DNA of 8,570 nt from a bacterium (GCA_024277605.1 JAJRUU010000248.1:1-8570), one strand, 5' to 3'; positions 1 through 6,845 are shown, numbered from the stretch's first letter. Notes: generated by a model from the sequence alone, not told the origin. Numbers and translations are program-made.

Positions 1-75
1 CACCTACTAAAGCTATACCACTTTCCAACTAAAACATTAAATAGTATAATGTGCTTAACGCCATAAGATTTTTTT

Positions 76-105
76 GCCGGAAAAGCCATGCCGGGCGTTT
101 TGTTT
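76..105 (+). terminator. possible terminator of a gene upstream of the window
   Basis: GCCGG at 76-80 can pair with CCGGGC at 91-96 (one bulged G), with a 10-nt loop, and GTTTTGTTT follows at 97-105. A GC stem followed by a T-rich stretch is the form of an intrinsic terminator reading rightward. Eight T's also lie just before the stem, but the left side is not arranged well for termination of leftward transcription. No gene end is visible in positions 1-75, so the gene it would serve lies outside the window. The stem is short and imperfect. Confidence 0.33.
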
Positions 106-183
106 GATCACTTGACAAAATAAAACCGTTGAATTGACAATAGAAAGAGTCGACTATTATCAATGTAAGAACAATGGATATTA

Positions 184-330
184 TTAATCTTTAGATTTTT
201 TAAAAAGCCTGATAATCGGGCGGAAAAGCGCAAAAAGAAGCGGCCCCATCCAGCAAAAAAACAGGATTACAATCACAAATCCAAAAAAACCTATGAACCC
301 CCATACCTAGTACACTATTAATTTGTCCAT
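184..330 (-). pseudogene. candidate small membrane protein ORF with in-frame TAG at codon 8
   Basis: On the minus strand an ATG at 330-328 is preceded by a strong Shine-Dalgarno (GAGGAG, in 347-336) with 5 nt spacing. The frame reads MDKLIVY, then TAG (309-307), then about 40 residues ending KSKD and TAA at 186-184. The part after TAG is a classic single hydrophobic segment (roughly residues 11-36, including GFIGFFGFVIVILFFCW), followed by a basic tail (RPIIRLFKKSKD), as expected of a small inner-membrane protein with a cytoplasmic basic C-terminus. It starts 12 nt after the stop of the 525-343 ORF, so the two could be translationally coupled. I do not recognise a family. The membrane character and the ribosome binding site argue that this is or was a gene; the TAG means it is broken, recoded or misread. 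Chance hydrophobicity in AT-rich DNA remains possible. Confidence 0.35.
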
Positions 331-342
331 TAAAGCTCCTCC

Positions 343-525
343 TCACCGGACATTAAGCAACCAGCAACCCTTAAATTTAATTGTTACTACCGGCAGCGGC
401 CATCTCAATTTCGTTGTCATATGCATAATACCAATTAGTTTATAACTACCTCTATAAACCAATTCATATTTATGTTTCGTTTTTATAATATCAGAAAAAA
501 AGACTTTTGGGGGAAAAATATTCAT
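343..525 (-). CDS. hypothetical 60-aa protein (doubtful)
   Basis: A minus-strand ORF of 60 codons starting with ATG at 525, just after the palindrome of element copy A (545-529), and ending with TGA at 345-343. The TGA lies inside the Shine-Dalgarno region of the next minus-strand ORF (start 330), an operon-like arrangement. The product is basic, with a weakly hydrophobic C-terminal half, and I recognise no domain or signal peptide. The ribosome binding site is poor (GGGA a few bases before ATG). The case for it rests on position only: it sits where recA sits relative to element copy B. It may be a spurious ORF in AT-rich DNA. Confidence 0.22.
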   Translation of the reverse strand: MNIFPPKVFFSDIIKTKHKYELVYRGSYKLIGIMHMTTKLRWPLPVVTIKFKGCWLLNVR

Positions 526-528
526 TTT

Positions 529-706
529 TCCCGAATAATTCGGGATTTATTAGCAGCAAAATCATATCTGGTTGAAAAATATAAATTTATCAGCTTCCTG
601 TTCCTGCTGCCTCGGGCAAACATAGCTTTATTGGACGTTGGCTAATGAACCTTATCTCACGGGGGATGTATTGCAAACCCAGTCTAAATTTATGAATAGA
701 TCAGGT
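529..706 (-). repeat. ~178-bp conserved element, copy A (inverted relative to the copy before recA)
   Basis: Read on the minus strand from 706 to 529, this matches 6718-6894. The first 101 nt (706-606) are 97/101 identical without gaps. The next ~60 nt are looser but keep blocks such as CTGATAAATTTATA and TTTTCAAC, with a single 1-nt length difference. The element ends in an inverted repeat TCCCGAA-tta-TTCGGGA (545-529) at the same offset as ACCCGAA-ttt-TTCGGGT in copy B. Internal complementarity supports a rod-like fold: ATAAATTTA with TAAATTTAT, GGG with CCC, and CAA-x-ACAT with ATGTTTG. There is no ORF in the element. It lies between the minus-strand small ORFs and the metK promoter and points away from metK. 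It could be a small RNA gene, a 5' leader or promoter module, or a short non-autonomous repeat; terminal inverted repeats typical of a MITE are not apparent. Confidence 0.85.
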
Positions 707-735
707 ATAACAATAGGGTATCTTGAAAAAAAATA

Positions 736-759
736 GATCCTTCGCTTGGCTCAGAATGA
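736..759 (+). repeat. short dispersed-repeat-like sequence
   Basis: The 24 nt from GATCC at 736 to ATGA at 759 read like a degenerate form of the GATTCTTCGCTTCGCTCAGA-type short repeat that I recall from intergenic regions of many bacterial genomes. Only one copy is in this window, so its repeat nature rests on memory rather than on anything visible here. Confidence 0.2.
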
Positions 760-807
760 AAAAAATGACGGTTTTCAGACTTTTTACGGCTCCATCAATA
801 ATCGTAG

Positions 808-836
808 TTGACAAAAAGGCCTTTTATGGGTTATAA
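808..836 (+). promoter_or_regulatory. sigma70-type promoter of metK
   Basis: A perfect -35 box TTGACA (808-813), a 17-nt spacer (814-830) and a good -10 box TTATAA (831-836, five of six matches to TATAAT). Transcription would start near 843, giving a leader of about 56 nt before the metK GTG. That leader is too short for a known SAM-I riboswitch and holds little beyond the ribosome binding site. This is the clearest promoter in the window and probably drives metK and perhaps ahcY. Confidence 0.7.
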
Positions 837-898
837 GTAAGCGAACTTTTTCAAACAAGCCTATTTTTCCCTAAATACAACTTTTGGAGGAATGTATA

Positions 899-2047
899 GT
901 GAGTAAAAAGGATTTTATTTTTAGCTCTGAATCGGTAACTGAAGGCCATCCGGATAAGATAGCCGATCAAATTTCAGATGCAGTATTGGATGCAGTACTA
1001 ACCGAAGATTCCACAGGCAGGGTGGCTTGTGAAACCTTACTGACAACGGGATTGATTATTGTGGCCGGCGAAATCACCACTTCTGCCAACCTGGATTTCG
1101 ATGGCATAGCACGGGGAGTGGTTAAAGACATTGGATATTCGAGTTGCGGCCAAGGTTTTGATTACAAAACCTGCGGCTTTCTCAATGCGGTGAAAAAGCA
1201 ATCCCCCGATATTTCCATGGGCGTGGACACCGGCGGAGCTGGAGATCAGGGCTTGATGTTCGGTTATGCCTGCACCGAAACCCCTGAACTTATGCCGCTG
1301 CCGATTATGCTGGCCCACAAACTGACCATGAGACTGACCCGCGCCAGAAAAGAGGGCGTGCTGGACTTTCTAAGACCCGACGGCAAATCCCAGGTATCCA
1401 TTGAATATGTGAATAAAAGACCGTCTCATGTACATACGGTAGTCATCTCCAGCCAGCACAGCGACAAAGTAAGCAACAAAGACCTGAAACAGGGAATCAT
1501 AGAGCACGTCATTAAATATGTTATCCCGGCAGAGTTGATTAATGACCAAACCGTAATCCACATAAATCCCACCGGCAGGTTCGTAACCGGCGGTCCCATG
1601 GGAGATACGGGCTTAACCGGCCGGAAAATTATCGTGGATACCTATGGTGGTGTGGGGAGCCATGGCGGCGGCGCCTTCTCAGGCAAAGACCCCTCCAAGG
1701 TAGACCGTTCAGCCTCTTACATGGCAAGATACATAGCCAAAAACGTAATAGCCGCCGGTATCGCCGAGAGGTGTGAGGTACAGTTGGCCTATGCTATCGG
1801 GATTCCCGAACCGGTATCCGTCATGGTAGATACTTTCGGCACCGGAAAACTCCCGCTGGAGAAAATCAATGGGTTAGTGCGGGCTAATTTTGAACTTACC
1901 CCAAAAGGCATTATTGACCATCTGCAACTGCGGCGTCCTATTTTCCGCAAAACCGCGGCTTATGGTCATTTTGGCCGCCAGGAGCCGGAATTCACCTGGG
2001 AAAAAACAGATAAAGCCGATACATTGAATAAGGAAGCCGGACTCTAA
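899..2047 (+). CDS. metK: S-adenosylmethionine synthetase (methionine adenosyltransferase)
   Basis: Makes S-adenosylmethionine from methionine and ATP in the cytoplasm, releasing phosphate and pyrophosphate. The product has 382 residues, the normal bacterial length. Family signatures are intact: FSSESVTEGHPDKIADQISD at residues 8-27, with the catalytic His17 and the metal-binding Asp19; the GYACTETPELMPLPI motif; and GGPMGDTGLTGRK followed by the glycine-rich GGGAFSGKDPSKVDRSASY loop. The C-terminus (EPEFTWEKTDKAD) is typical. The start is GTG at 899: the TTGGAGG at 884-890 is its Shine-Dalgarno with 8-nt spacing, so the TTG at 884, which lies inside that site, is not the start. It is driven by the promoter at 808-836. 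ahcY follows after 114 nt, as expected for SAM-cycle genes. Unlike three other genes here, it is uninterrupted and ends in TAA. Confidence 0.97.
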   Translation: MSKKDFIFSSESVTEGHPDKIADQISDAVLDAVLTEDSTGRVACETLLTTGLIIVAGEITTSANLDFDGIARGVVKDIGYSSCGQGFDYKTCGFLNAVKKQSPDISMGVDTGGAGDQGLMFGYACTETPELMPLPIMLAHKLTMRLTRARKEGVLDFLRPDGKSQVSIEYVNKRPSHVHTVVISSQHSDKVSNKDLKQGIIEHVIKYVIPAELINDQTVIHINPTGRFVTGGPMGDTGLTGRKIIVDTYGGVGSHGGGAFSGKDPSKVDRSASYMARYIAKNVIAAGIAERCEVQLAYAIGIPEPVSVMVDTFGTGKLPLEKINGLVRANFELTPKGIIDHLQLRRPIFRKTAAYGHFGRQEPEFTWEKTDKADTLNKEAGL

Positions 2048-2048
2048 C

Positions 2049-2068
2049 CCCCAAACAAGTTTGGTTTT
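2049..2068 (+). terminator. weak terminator-like hairpin after metK
   Basis: CCAAAC (2051-2056) and GTTTGG (2059-2064) are perfectly complementary (a realistic fold has 5 bp and the loop CAAG) and are followed by TTTT at 2065-2068. GTTTGGG at 2084-2090 could pair with the same left arm, giving an alternative hairpin in the ahcY leader. Termination would be weak, so readthrough into ahcY or attenuation are both possible. Nearly the same sequence follows ahcY at 3656-3671. Confidence 0.35.
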
Positions 2069-2161
2069 ATCAAAACAGCACAAGTTTGGGATCATGTTAA
2101 AGTAGCAATCGAGAAACCGATTGAAGATAGAAAACAAACAAACACTTGCATGGAGATTTTT

Positions 2162-3574
2162 ATGCATCAAACAGTAAACTATAAAGTCAAAGATATATCA
2201 CTGGCGGATTTTGGTAGACGAGAAATCGAGATCGCTGAAAAAGAGATGCCCGGCCTTATGGCCGTTAGAGAAAAACATGCCGGGACAAAACCTCTCAAAG
2301 GCGCAAGAATAACCGGCAGTCTTCATATGACTATTCAAACCGCTGTCCTTATTGAGACTCTGGCTGATCTGGGAGCGGATATCCGATGGGCGTCATGCAA
2401 TATATTTTCTACCCAGGATCATGCAGCCGCGGCAATTGCGGCCAAAGGGATCCCCGTATTTGCCTGGAAGGGTGAAACACTTGCCGAATACTGGTGGTGC
2501 ACAAAAAAAGCTCTGAATTTCGGAAATGGGCAAGGGCCAAATCTTATTGTCGACGACGGCGGGGATGCCACTTTGATGATCCATAAGGGCGTTGAGATTG
2601 AGAAAGACCCTTCAATCCTGAATAAAGATTATTCAGGTGAAGGAGAGGATTTCAGGGAACTTATGGCATGTATGAAGGATATCTATGACGAAGACAACCA
2701 AAGATGGACAAAAGTTGCAAAAGAGGTCAAGGGATGTTCGGAGGAGACAACAACCGGAGTCCATCGGTTATATCAAATGCTGGAAGAAAAAAAGCTGCTC
2801 TTTCCTGCAATCAATGTGAATGATTCCGTTACCAAGAGTAAGTTTGATAATTTGTATGGCTGCAGAGAATCTCTTGTAGACGGTATTAAAAGAGCAACGG
2901 ATGTCATGCTTGCCGGAAAAGTTGCTGTTGTTGCAGGTTATGGAGATGTTGGAAAAGGTTGTGCCCAATCGTTAAAAGGATATGGCTCCAGGGTAGTCGT
3001 AACGGAGATTGATCCGATAAATGCCCTTCAAGCTGCAATGGAAGGCTATTAAGTAAAAACTGTAGAAGATGTTCTGGATGAAGGAGATATATACGTTACC
3101 ACAACAGGCAATTACGACGTCATCACCATTGAGCATTTGGAAAAAATGAAGGATGGCGCGATAGTGTGTAACATCGGCCACTTTGATAATGAAATCCAGG
3201 TTGACAAGCTGGAGAAATACCCCGGGATTAAAGAGGTTGAAATCAAAACCAATGTTGATAAATGGATTTTTCCCGCTGGGCATTCGATAATTTTGCTGGC
3301 TAAAGGAAGGTTGATAAATTTAGCATGTGCTACGGGCCATCCAAGCTTTGTTATGAGTAATTCCTTTGCAAATCAAACCTTGGCGCAAATTAAATTATGG
3401 ACTGAAGGCCTTGGAATTGGGGTTTATATGCTACCCAAAATATTGGATGAAGAAGTGGCAAGGCTGCATCTGGATAAAATAGGCGCGAAATTGACTAAAC
3501 TGTCACAAAAACAAGCAGATTATATAGGTGTTCCTGTGGAAGGCCCCTATAAGCCAGAGTTTTATCGATACTAG
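2162..3574 (+). pseudogene. ahcY: adenosylhomocysteinase (SAH hydrolase), ORF interrupted by in-frame TAA at 3050-3052
   Basis: Homologue of the NAD-dependent enzyme that splits S-adenosylhomocysteine into adenosine and homocysteine, relieving inhibition of methyltransferases. With the TAA counted as one residue the frame has 470 codons, the length of the long bacterial form, and both halves align along their whole length. Seen before the stop: FSTQDHAAAA, VDDGGDAT (Asp131), SEETTTGVHR (Glu195/196), VTKSKFDN (Lys225, Asp229, Asn230), the NAD loop GYGDVGKG (259-266) and Glu282 for the NAD ribose. Seen after it: GHFDNEI, ACATGHPSFVMSNSF and the C-terminal GPYKPEFYRY. Codon 297 (TAA) falls in AAMEGY-x-VKT, where homologues have Gln; CAA to TAA is one change. 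A 296-residue product would lack half of the NAD fold and the C-terminal cofactor tail, so it should be inactive unless the stop is read through. The start at 2162 has GGAG (2152-2155) 6 nt upstream; the ATG at 2150 has no ribosome binding site. Another ORF start lies at 3137. Confidence 0.93.
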
Positions 3575-3772
3575 TTCGTGGCGGTTAATCGGGAGCCTGC
3601 GCTTGCGATAACCTTCAAGCTTAGCGATAGCTGTTGGGGAAAAGGGGGCTTGTCCCCCCAAGCAAGTTTGGGATTTATTACGGCGAGAAAAACATTAGGG
3701 AGGCAGAATATAAAAGTTCTTGTCTCCTTAAATTTGTTTGCCTTGTGCCTTTAATCACAGGGAGTTAGGAAC
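3575..3772 (+). other. ahcY-kdsA intergenic region with stacked hairpins
   Basis: This 198-nt spacer holds a very GC-strong hairpin, GGGGG (3644-3648), loop CTTGT, CCCCC (3654-3658), overlapped by CCAAGCAAGTTTGG at 3658-3671, which can itself fold and matches the sequence after metK with one change. No T-run follows, so this is not a standard intrinsic terminator, although the strong stem may slow or end transcription. The kdsA Shine-Dalgarno (AGGGAG, 3759-3764) is at the right end. I see no convincing -35/-10 pair for kdsA and no ORF. Confidence 0.5.
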
Positions 3773-4612
3773 ATGGTGGAACAGGCTATACCCCGCATAG
3801 TACAGGTAGGAGAGATAACAGTCGGCGGCGGGGAGCCGCTGGTATTTATCATGGGGCCATGTGTCATTGAATATGAGGCGCTGACCCTGGATATTGCCCG
3901 CTACTTGCGGGAGTTAACCGTTAAATGCCAGATTCCGCTTATCTTTAAAGCATCTTTCGATAAAGCCAATCGCAGCTCAGGCGATTCATTTCGCGGACTT
4001 GGCATGAAAAAGGGGCTTGAGATTCTAAGCAAAGTGAAGCTTGAGACCGGACTCCCGCTAATCACCGATGTGCATCAGCTAGATCAGGTCGGCCCTACAG
4101 CTCAAGTGGTGGATATTGTGCAGATCCCGGCCCTACTCTCCCGTCAGACTGATCTGCTTACGGCGGTTGCCCAAACCGGCAAACCGGTACACCTTAAAAA
4201 AGGCCAATTTATGGCCCCCTGGGATATACAAAATGCGCTGAGAAAGCTCACCACCACAGGGAACCGGCAAATTCTATTGGGAGAACGGGGGACGTGTTTC
4301 GGATACAATAATTTAGTGGTGGATATGCGTTCTTTGGCTATCATGCGGGGCTTAGGGTATCCGGTGGTATTCGATGCCACCCATGCGGTGCAGTTACCGG
4401 CTGGAGCGGGCAAGGCCTCCGCTGGCCAACGGGAGTTCGTGGCTCCCCTGTCACGGGCAGCCGTAGCTGTCGGTATTGATGCCATCTTCTGGGAAGTACA
4501 CCCGGATCCGGAAAAAGCCCGCTGTGATGGCCCCAACTCTCTGCCATTATATCAGTTAGAGGGATTGATCGATCAACTTAAAAAAATAGATTCCCTTATT
4601 AAGTTAAAGTAG
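3773..4612 (+). CDS. kdsA: 3-deoxy-8-phosphooctulonate synthase (KDO-8-phosphate synthase), metal-dependent type
   Basis: Condenses phosphoenolpyruvate with D-arabinose 5-phosphate to KDO 8-phosphate, an early step towards the KDO sugar of LPS inner core; cytoplasmic. The 279-residue product is a single TIM-barrel of normal length. Signatures in order: MGPCVIE (27-33), FKASFDKANRSS (58-69), TDVH (98-101), QIPALLSRQTDLL (117-129), KKGQFMAPWD (142-151), ERGTCFGYNNLVVDMR (171-186), FDATHAVQLP (200-209), GQRE (218-221), EVHPDPEKARCDGPN (241-255). Cys30, His204, Glu241 and Asp252 sit exactly 19 residues on from the four metal ligands I recall for the Aquifex enzyme (Cys11, His185, Glu222, Asp233). 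E. coli-type enzymes carry Asn at the Cys position, so this is predicted to need a divalent metal. Start supported by AGGGAG 8 nt upstream. The degP-like gene follows after 14 nt, suggesting an envelope-related operon. The frame is intact and ends in TAG. Confidence 0.96.
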   Translation: MVEQAIPRIVQVGEITVGGGEPLVFIMGPCVIEYEALTLDIARYLRELTVKCQIPLIFKASFDKANRSSGDSFRGLGMKKGLEILSKVKLETGLPLITDVHQLDQVGPTAQVVDIVQIPALLSRQTDLLTAVAQTGKPVHLKKGQFMAPWDIQNALRKLTTTGNRQILLGERGTCFGYNNLVVDMRSLAIMRGLGYPVVFDATHAVQLPAGAGKASAGQREFVAPLSRAAVAVGIDAIFWEVHPDPEKARCDGPNSLPLYQLEGLIDQLKKIDSLIKLK

Positions 4613-4626
4613 AGGAGCGGCAAATT

Positions 4627-6075
4627 ATGAATTATAAATTAATAAAGCGCATTGCACTAGGCGGACTTGTGTTAAGCCTGCTCTTTGTCCCCCTGGCTGC
4701 TGTCCCGGCACAAGCCGCTGAAGATACGTCGGCTCAGTTGGAGTTGCTGGAAGGGGCGTTTATCAAGGTAGCTGAAGAAGTAAAACCGGCCGTAGTTAAT
4801 ATCAGTACCGTATACAAAGCAAAGCATCCTCGAGTAGGAGGACATAACAGGGAGTTACCCTTTAAGGGCCCTTTTAAGGATTTCTTCGATGAGGATCTTT
4901 TTGAGCAATTCTTCGATAATATTCCGCGCGGCGAAATCCCCCAAAAGAGCTTAGGTTCAGGCTTGATTGTAAGTACTGAGGGTTATATCCTTACCAACAA
5001 CCACGTGGTTGAAAACGCTGAAAAGATTGAGATTCGGCTTTCGGATAAAACTAAATTTGTGGGGAAAGTAATCGGCAAAGACCCTAAAACCGACATAGCG
5101 GTGGTTAAAATCGACCCCCAGGGCCATAAATTAGTTGCCGCTAAGCTTGGCAATTCAGACAAATCTCGAGTGGGACAATGGGCTATCGCCATCGGCAATC
5201 CATTTGGTTTGGATCGCACGGTCACCGTAGGGGTAATCAGCGCCACCGGTCGATCTGATATTGGAATCGCCACCTACGAAAACTTCATTCAAACCGACGC
5301 CTCCATCAATAGGGGCAATAGCGGCGGCCCGCTGGTAAACATTCGTGGAGAAGTCATCGGCATCAATACCGCCATTGTGGCTACCGGTCGGGGTATCGGC
5401 TTTGCGGTGCCCATTAATATGGCACGCCATGTGATGGAACAATTAATTAGCCATGGCGAAGTGGTTCGCGGTTGGATGGGGATTGCCATTCAAAAGATTA
5501 CTGAGGATTTAGCCAAGCAGTTTATGGCGGAACCTGGTTCGGGGGTTTTGGTTAGTCAAGTATTTAAAGGCGATCCGGCGGACAAGGCGGGCATTAAAGT
5601 GGGCGATATTATTATCGAGTTCTCAGGAACTCCGATCACCGATCCCGCCCAATTATCGCGATTGGCTGCCTCTATCCCGCCAAATAAAAAGGTGGAGCTG
5701 GTAATCATCCGAAATAAAGAAAAGACAACCGTTACCATCACTATGGGAAAACAAAAAGAAGATACTAAGCTGGCGGAAGCACAGGCTGACAAATATGGGA
5801 TGGAAGTTCAGGAACTGACTCCCGAGCTTGCCAAAAAGCTTGGCACCACTGAAGGAGATGGGGTGCTGGTCTCCTATGTAAATCCGGGAGGCCCTGCTAT
5901 GCTGGCAGGCATTAGAACCGGCGATGTCATTGTTGAAGTAAATCTCCAAAAAGTCAGTAATGTTAAAGACTATGAAGATATTATCGCAGCGGTCGAACCG
6001 GGTGAATCCATTGTGGTGCTGCGCCTGAGAAATGGCAACTCGCTCTATGTCGCTATTGAAGCTGAAGCAGAATAA
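4627..6075 (+). CDS. degP: Do family periplasmic serine endoprotease (DegP/DegQ/HtrA-like)
   Basis: ATP-independent protease and chaperone that handles misfolded proteins in the cell envelope. The 482-residue product has the full Do layout. An N-terminal signal peptide has Lys/Arg at 4-8, a hydrophobic core around 9-25 and a likely cleavage after AQA (30). The trypsin-like domain (about 40-270) has the triad His126 (TNNHVV), Asp156 (TDIAVV) and Ser232 (RGNSGGPL). Two PDZ domains follow (about 280-375 and 385-480), each with the usual GD(I/V)I hydrophobic strand. Two PDZ domains fit DegP, DegQ or MucD rather than the one-PDZ DegS; the exact subtype cannot be set here, so the symbol is provisional. 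The start follows GAGGAG at the kdsA stop, and the 14-nt gap points to co-transcription with kdsA. No SigmaE-type promoter is visible inside kdsA, though I could not search this rigorously. The frame is intact and ends in TAA. Confidence 0.95.
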   Translation: MNYKLIKRIALGGLVLSLLFVPLAAVPAQAAEDTSAQLELLEGAFIKVAEEVKPAVVNISTVYKAKHPRVGGHNRELPFKGPFKDFFDEDLFEQFFDNIPRGEIPQKSLGSGLIVSTEGYILTNNHVVENAEKIEIRLSDKTKFVGKVIGKDPKTDIAVVKIDPQGHKLVAAKLGNSDKSRVGQWAIAIGNPFGLDRTVTVGVISATGRSDIGIATYENFIQTDASINRGNSGGPLVNIRGEVIGINTAIVATGRGIGFAVPINMARHVMEQLISHGEVVRGWMGIAIQKITEDLAKQFMAEPGSGVLVSQVFKGDPADKAGIKVGDIIIEFSGTPITDPAQLSRLAASIPPNKKVELVIIRNKEKTTVTITMGKQKEDTKLAEAQADKYGMEVQELTPELAKKLGTTEGDGVLVSYVNPGGPAMLAGIRTGDVIVEVNLQKVSNVKDYEDIIAAVEPGESIVVLRLRNGNSLYVAIEAEAE

Positions 6076-6124
6076 TTCACCGAACAGATATGCTGTAGCT
6101 TATTTATTTTCCATTTGCCATACA

Positions 6125-6184
6125 ATGAAAAGTGATAATCCCGAAAGCATAAGGGCATTTATTGCAATTTAAATTCCAAACGCT
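6125..6184 (+). other. 5' part of the thpR frame, separated by in-frame TAA at 6170-6172
   Basis: In the same frame as the ThpR ORF at 6185, an ATG at 6125 reads MKSDNPESIRAFIAI, then TAA, then IPNA into the Met at 6185. RAFIAI-E-(I/L)P is the conserved first beta-strand of ThpR/LigT proteins, normally (M)RxFIAIELP, so TAA stands where GAA (Glu) is expected. No Shine-Dalgarno precedes 6125. The codon before AGG, often the initiator ATG in homologues, is ATA here (6149-6151). The natural start therefore looks either lost or placed at 6125. Confidence 0.75.
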
Positions 6185-6709
6185 ATGCAGCAACAAATGG
6201 CTGTTATCTGTATGCCGTTGCATGCCCTACCGGATAAGATAACGTGGGTTAAACCACAAAACATACACCTTAGCCTGAGGTTTCTGGGCGAGGTAAGCAT
6301 TGAGCTGCTCCCGAAAGCAGAAGCCGCCCTATCGCAAGCGGCCAAAACCTGCACAGCATTTAGTATTGGCTTTACCAATACAGGTGTTTTTCCTGATGTA
6401 AAACGTCCACGGGTTATCTGGTTGGGATTAGAAGATTCTACGGCCCGGTTGGGCAGGTTTAAACAAGAAATTGATAAGGCCTTAAATGATTGCGGATTTG
6501 CACCTGAGAAAAGGGCTTTTAAAGCACATCTGACACTGGGAAGAGTCAGGAGATTAAAAGATACCAAACGACTTATCTCAAAATTAGGAACTTTAGTTCT
6601 GCCGGAACTGGCTCTGTTAGAAGTTAAGTACATCCACTTAATGCGTAGCCAGCTTCGCCCGCAAGGGCCTATATATAGTGTGCTCGAGACTGTCCAACTG
6701 GGCGGTTAA
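6185..6709 (+). CDS. thpR: RNA 2',3'-cyclic phosphodiesterase (2H family, formerly 2'-5' RNA ligase), 5'-truncated by in-frame TAA
   Basis: Member of the 2H phosphoesterase superfamily, which hydrolyses 2',3'-cyclic phosphate ends of RNA and can reversibly join 2'-5' linked RNA; cytoplasmic. Both catalytic motifs are present: HLSL (His28 from this start) in QNIHLSLRFLGEV and HLTL (His115) in KAHLTLGRVRR. The PDKITWVKPQNIHL and YSVLETVQL segments are typical. The open frame from 6185 gives 174 residues; the natural protein begins about 10-20 residues earlier, and that first strand is cut off by TAA at 6170-6172 (see 6125-6184). A restart at 6185 would keep both active-site motifs but lose strand 1 of the fold, and I see no ribosome binding site for it. 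The gene ends 8 nt before element copy B and lies upstream of recA, a recurrent bacterial neighbour. Whether it is functional is unclear. Confidence 0.85.
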   Translation: MQQQMAVICMPLHALPDKITWVKPQNIHLSLRFLGEVSIELLPKAEAALSQAAKTCTAFSIGFTNTGVFPDVKRPRVIWLGLEDSTARLGRFKQEIDKALNDCGFAPEKRAFKAHLTLGRVRRLKDTKRLISKLGTLVLPELALLEVKYIHLMRSQLRPQGPIYSVLETVQLGG

Positions 6710-6817
6710 TGTTTTAAACCTGATCTATTCATAAATTTAGTCTGGGTTTGCAAGACATCCCCCGTGAGATAAGGTTCATTAGCCAACGTCCAATAAGGCT
6801 ATGTTTGCCCGAGGCGG

Positions 6818-6845
6818 CTGATCAGGAAACTGATAAATTTATAAT
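6818..6845 (+). promoter_or_regulatory. possible recA promoter inside element copy B
   Basis: A perfect -10 box TATAAT at 6840-6845 with a poor -35 (CTGATC, 6818-6823, three of six matches) and a 16-nt spacer. Copy A has TATATT at the equivalent place, so a -10-like hexamer is kept in both copies. Transcription would start near 6852 and the palindrome at 6878-6894 would lie in the short leader or act as a downstream operator. The overlap with the AT-rich stem of the element makes a chance match possible. Confidence 0.3.

Noticed and set aside
45..50. TATAAT near the left edge as a promoter
   Set aside because: The -35 partner (TTTCCA) is poor and the only thing downstream before the hairpin at 76 is non-coding; too weak to list.
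112..160. TTGACA at 112 and 134 as promoters
   Set aside because: Neither has a -10 at 16-18 nt; the best pair (134-139 with TATTAT at 155-160) has a 15-nt spacer and leads into no gene on the + strand.
843..898. SAM riboswitch in the metK leader
   Set aside because: The promoter at 808-836 leaves only about 56 nt of leader, too short for SAM-I, and no SAM riboswitch core motif is visible.
884..898. Upstream TTG start of metK
   Set aside because: The TTG lies inside the Shine-Dalgarno TTGGAGG; GTG at 899 has correct spacing and gives the normal N-terminus SKKDFIFSSES.
2150..2161. Upstream ATG start of ahcY
   Set aside because: No ribosome binding site precedes it, and it overlaps the GGAG that serves the ATG at 2162.
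3137..3574. Separate gene for the distal part of ahcY
   Set aside because: It is the C-terminal part of AhcY in the same frame as the upstream part, and homology begins before 3137 directly after the TAA. There is no Shine-Dalgarno.
4144..4547. Long minus-strand ORFs inside kdsA, degP, recA and the other genes
   Set aside because: They are antisense shadows of well-identified genes, without recognisable domains or ribosome binding sites.
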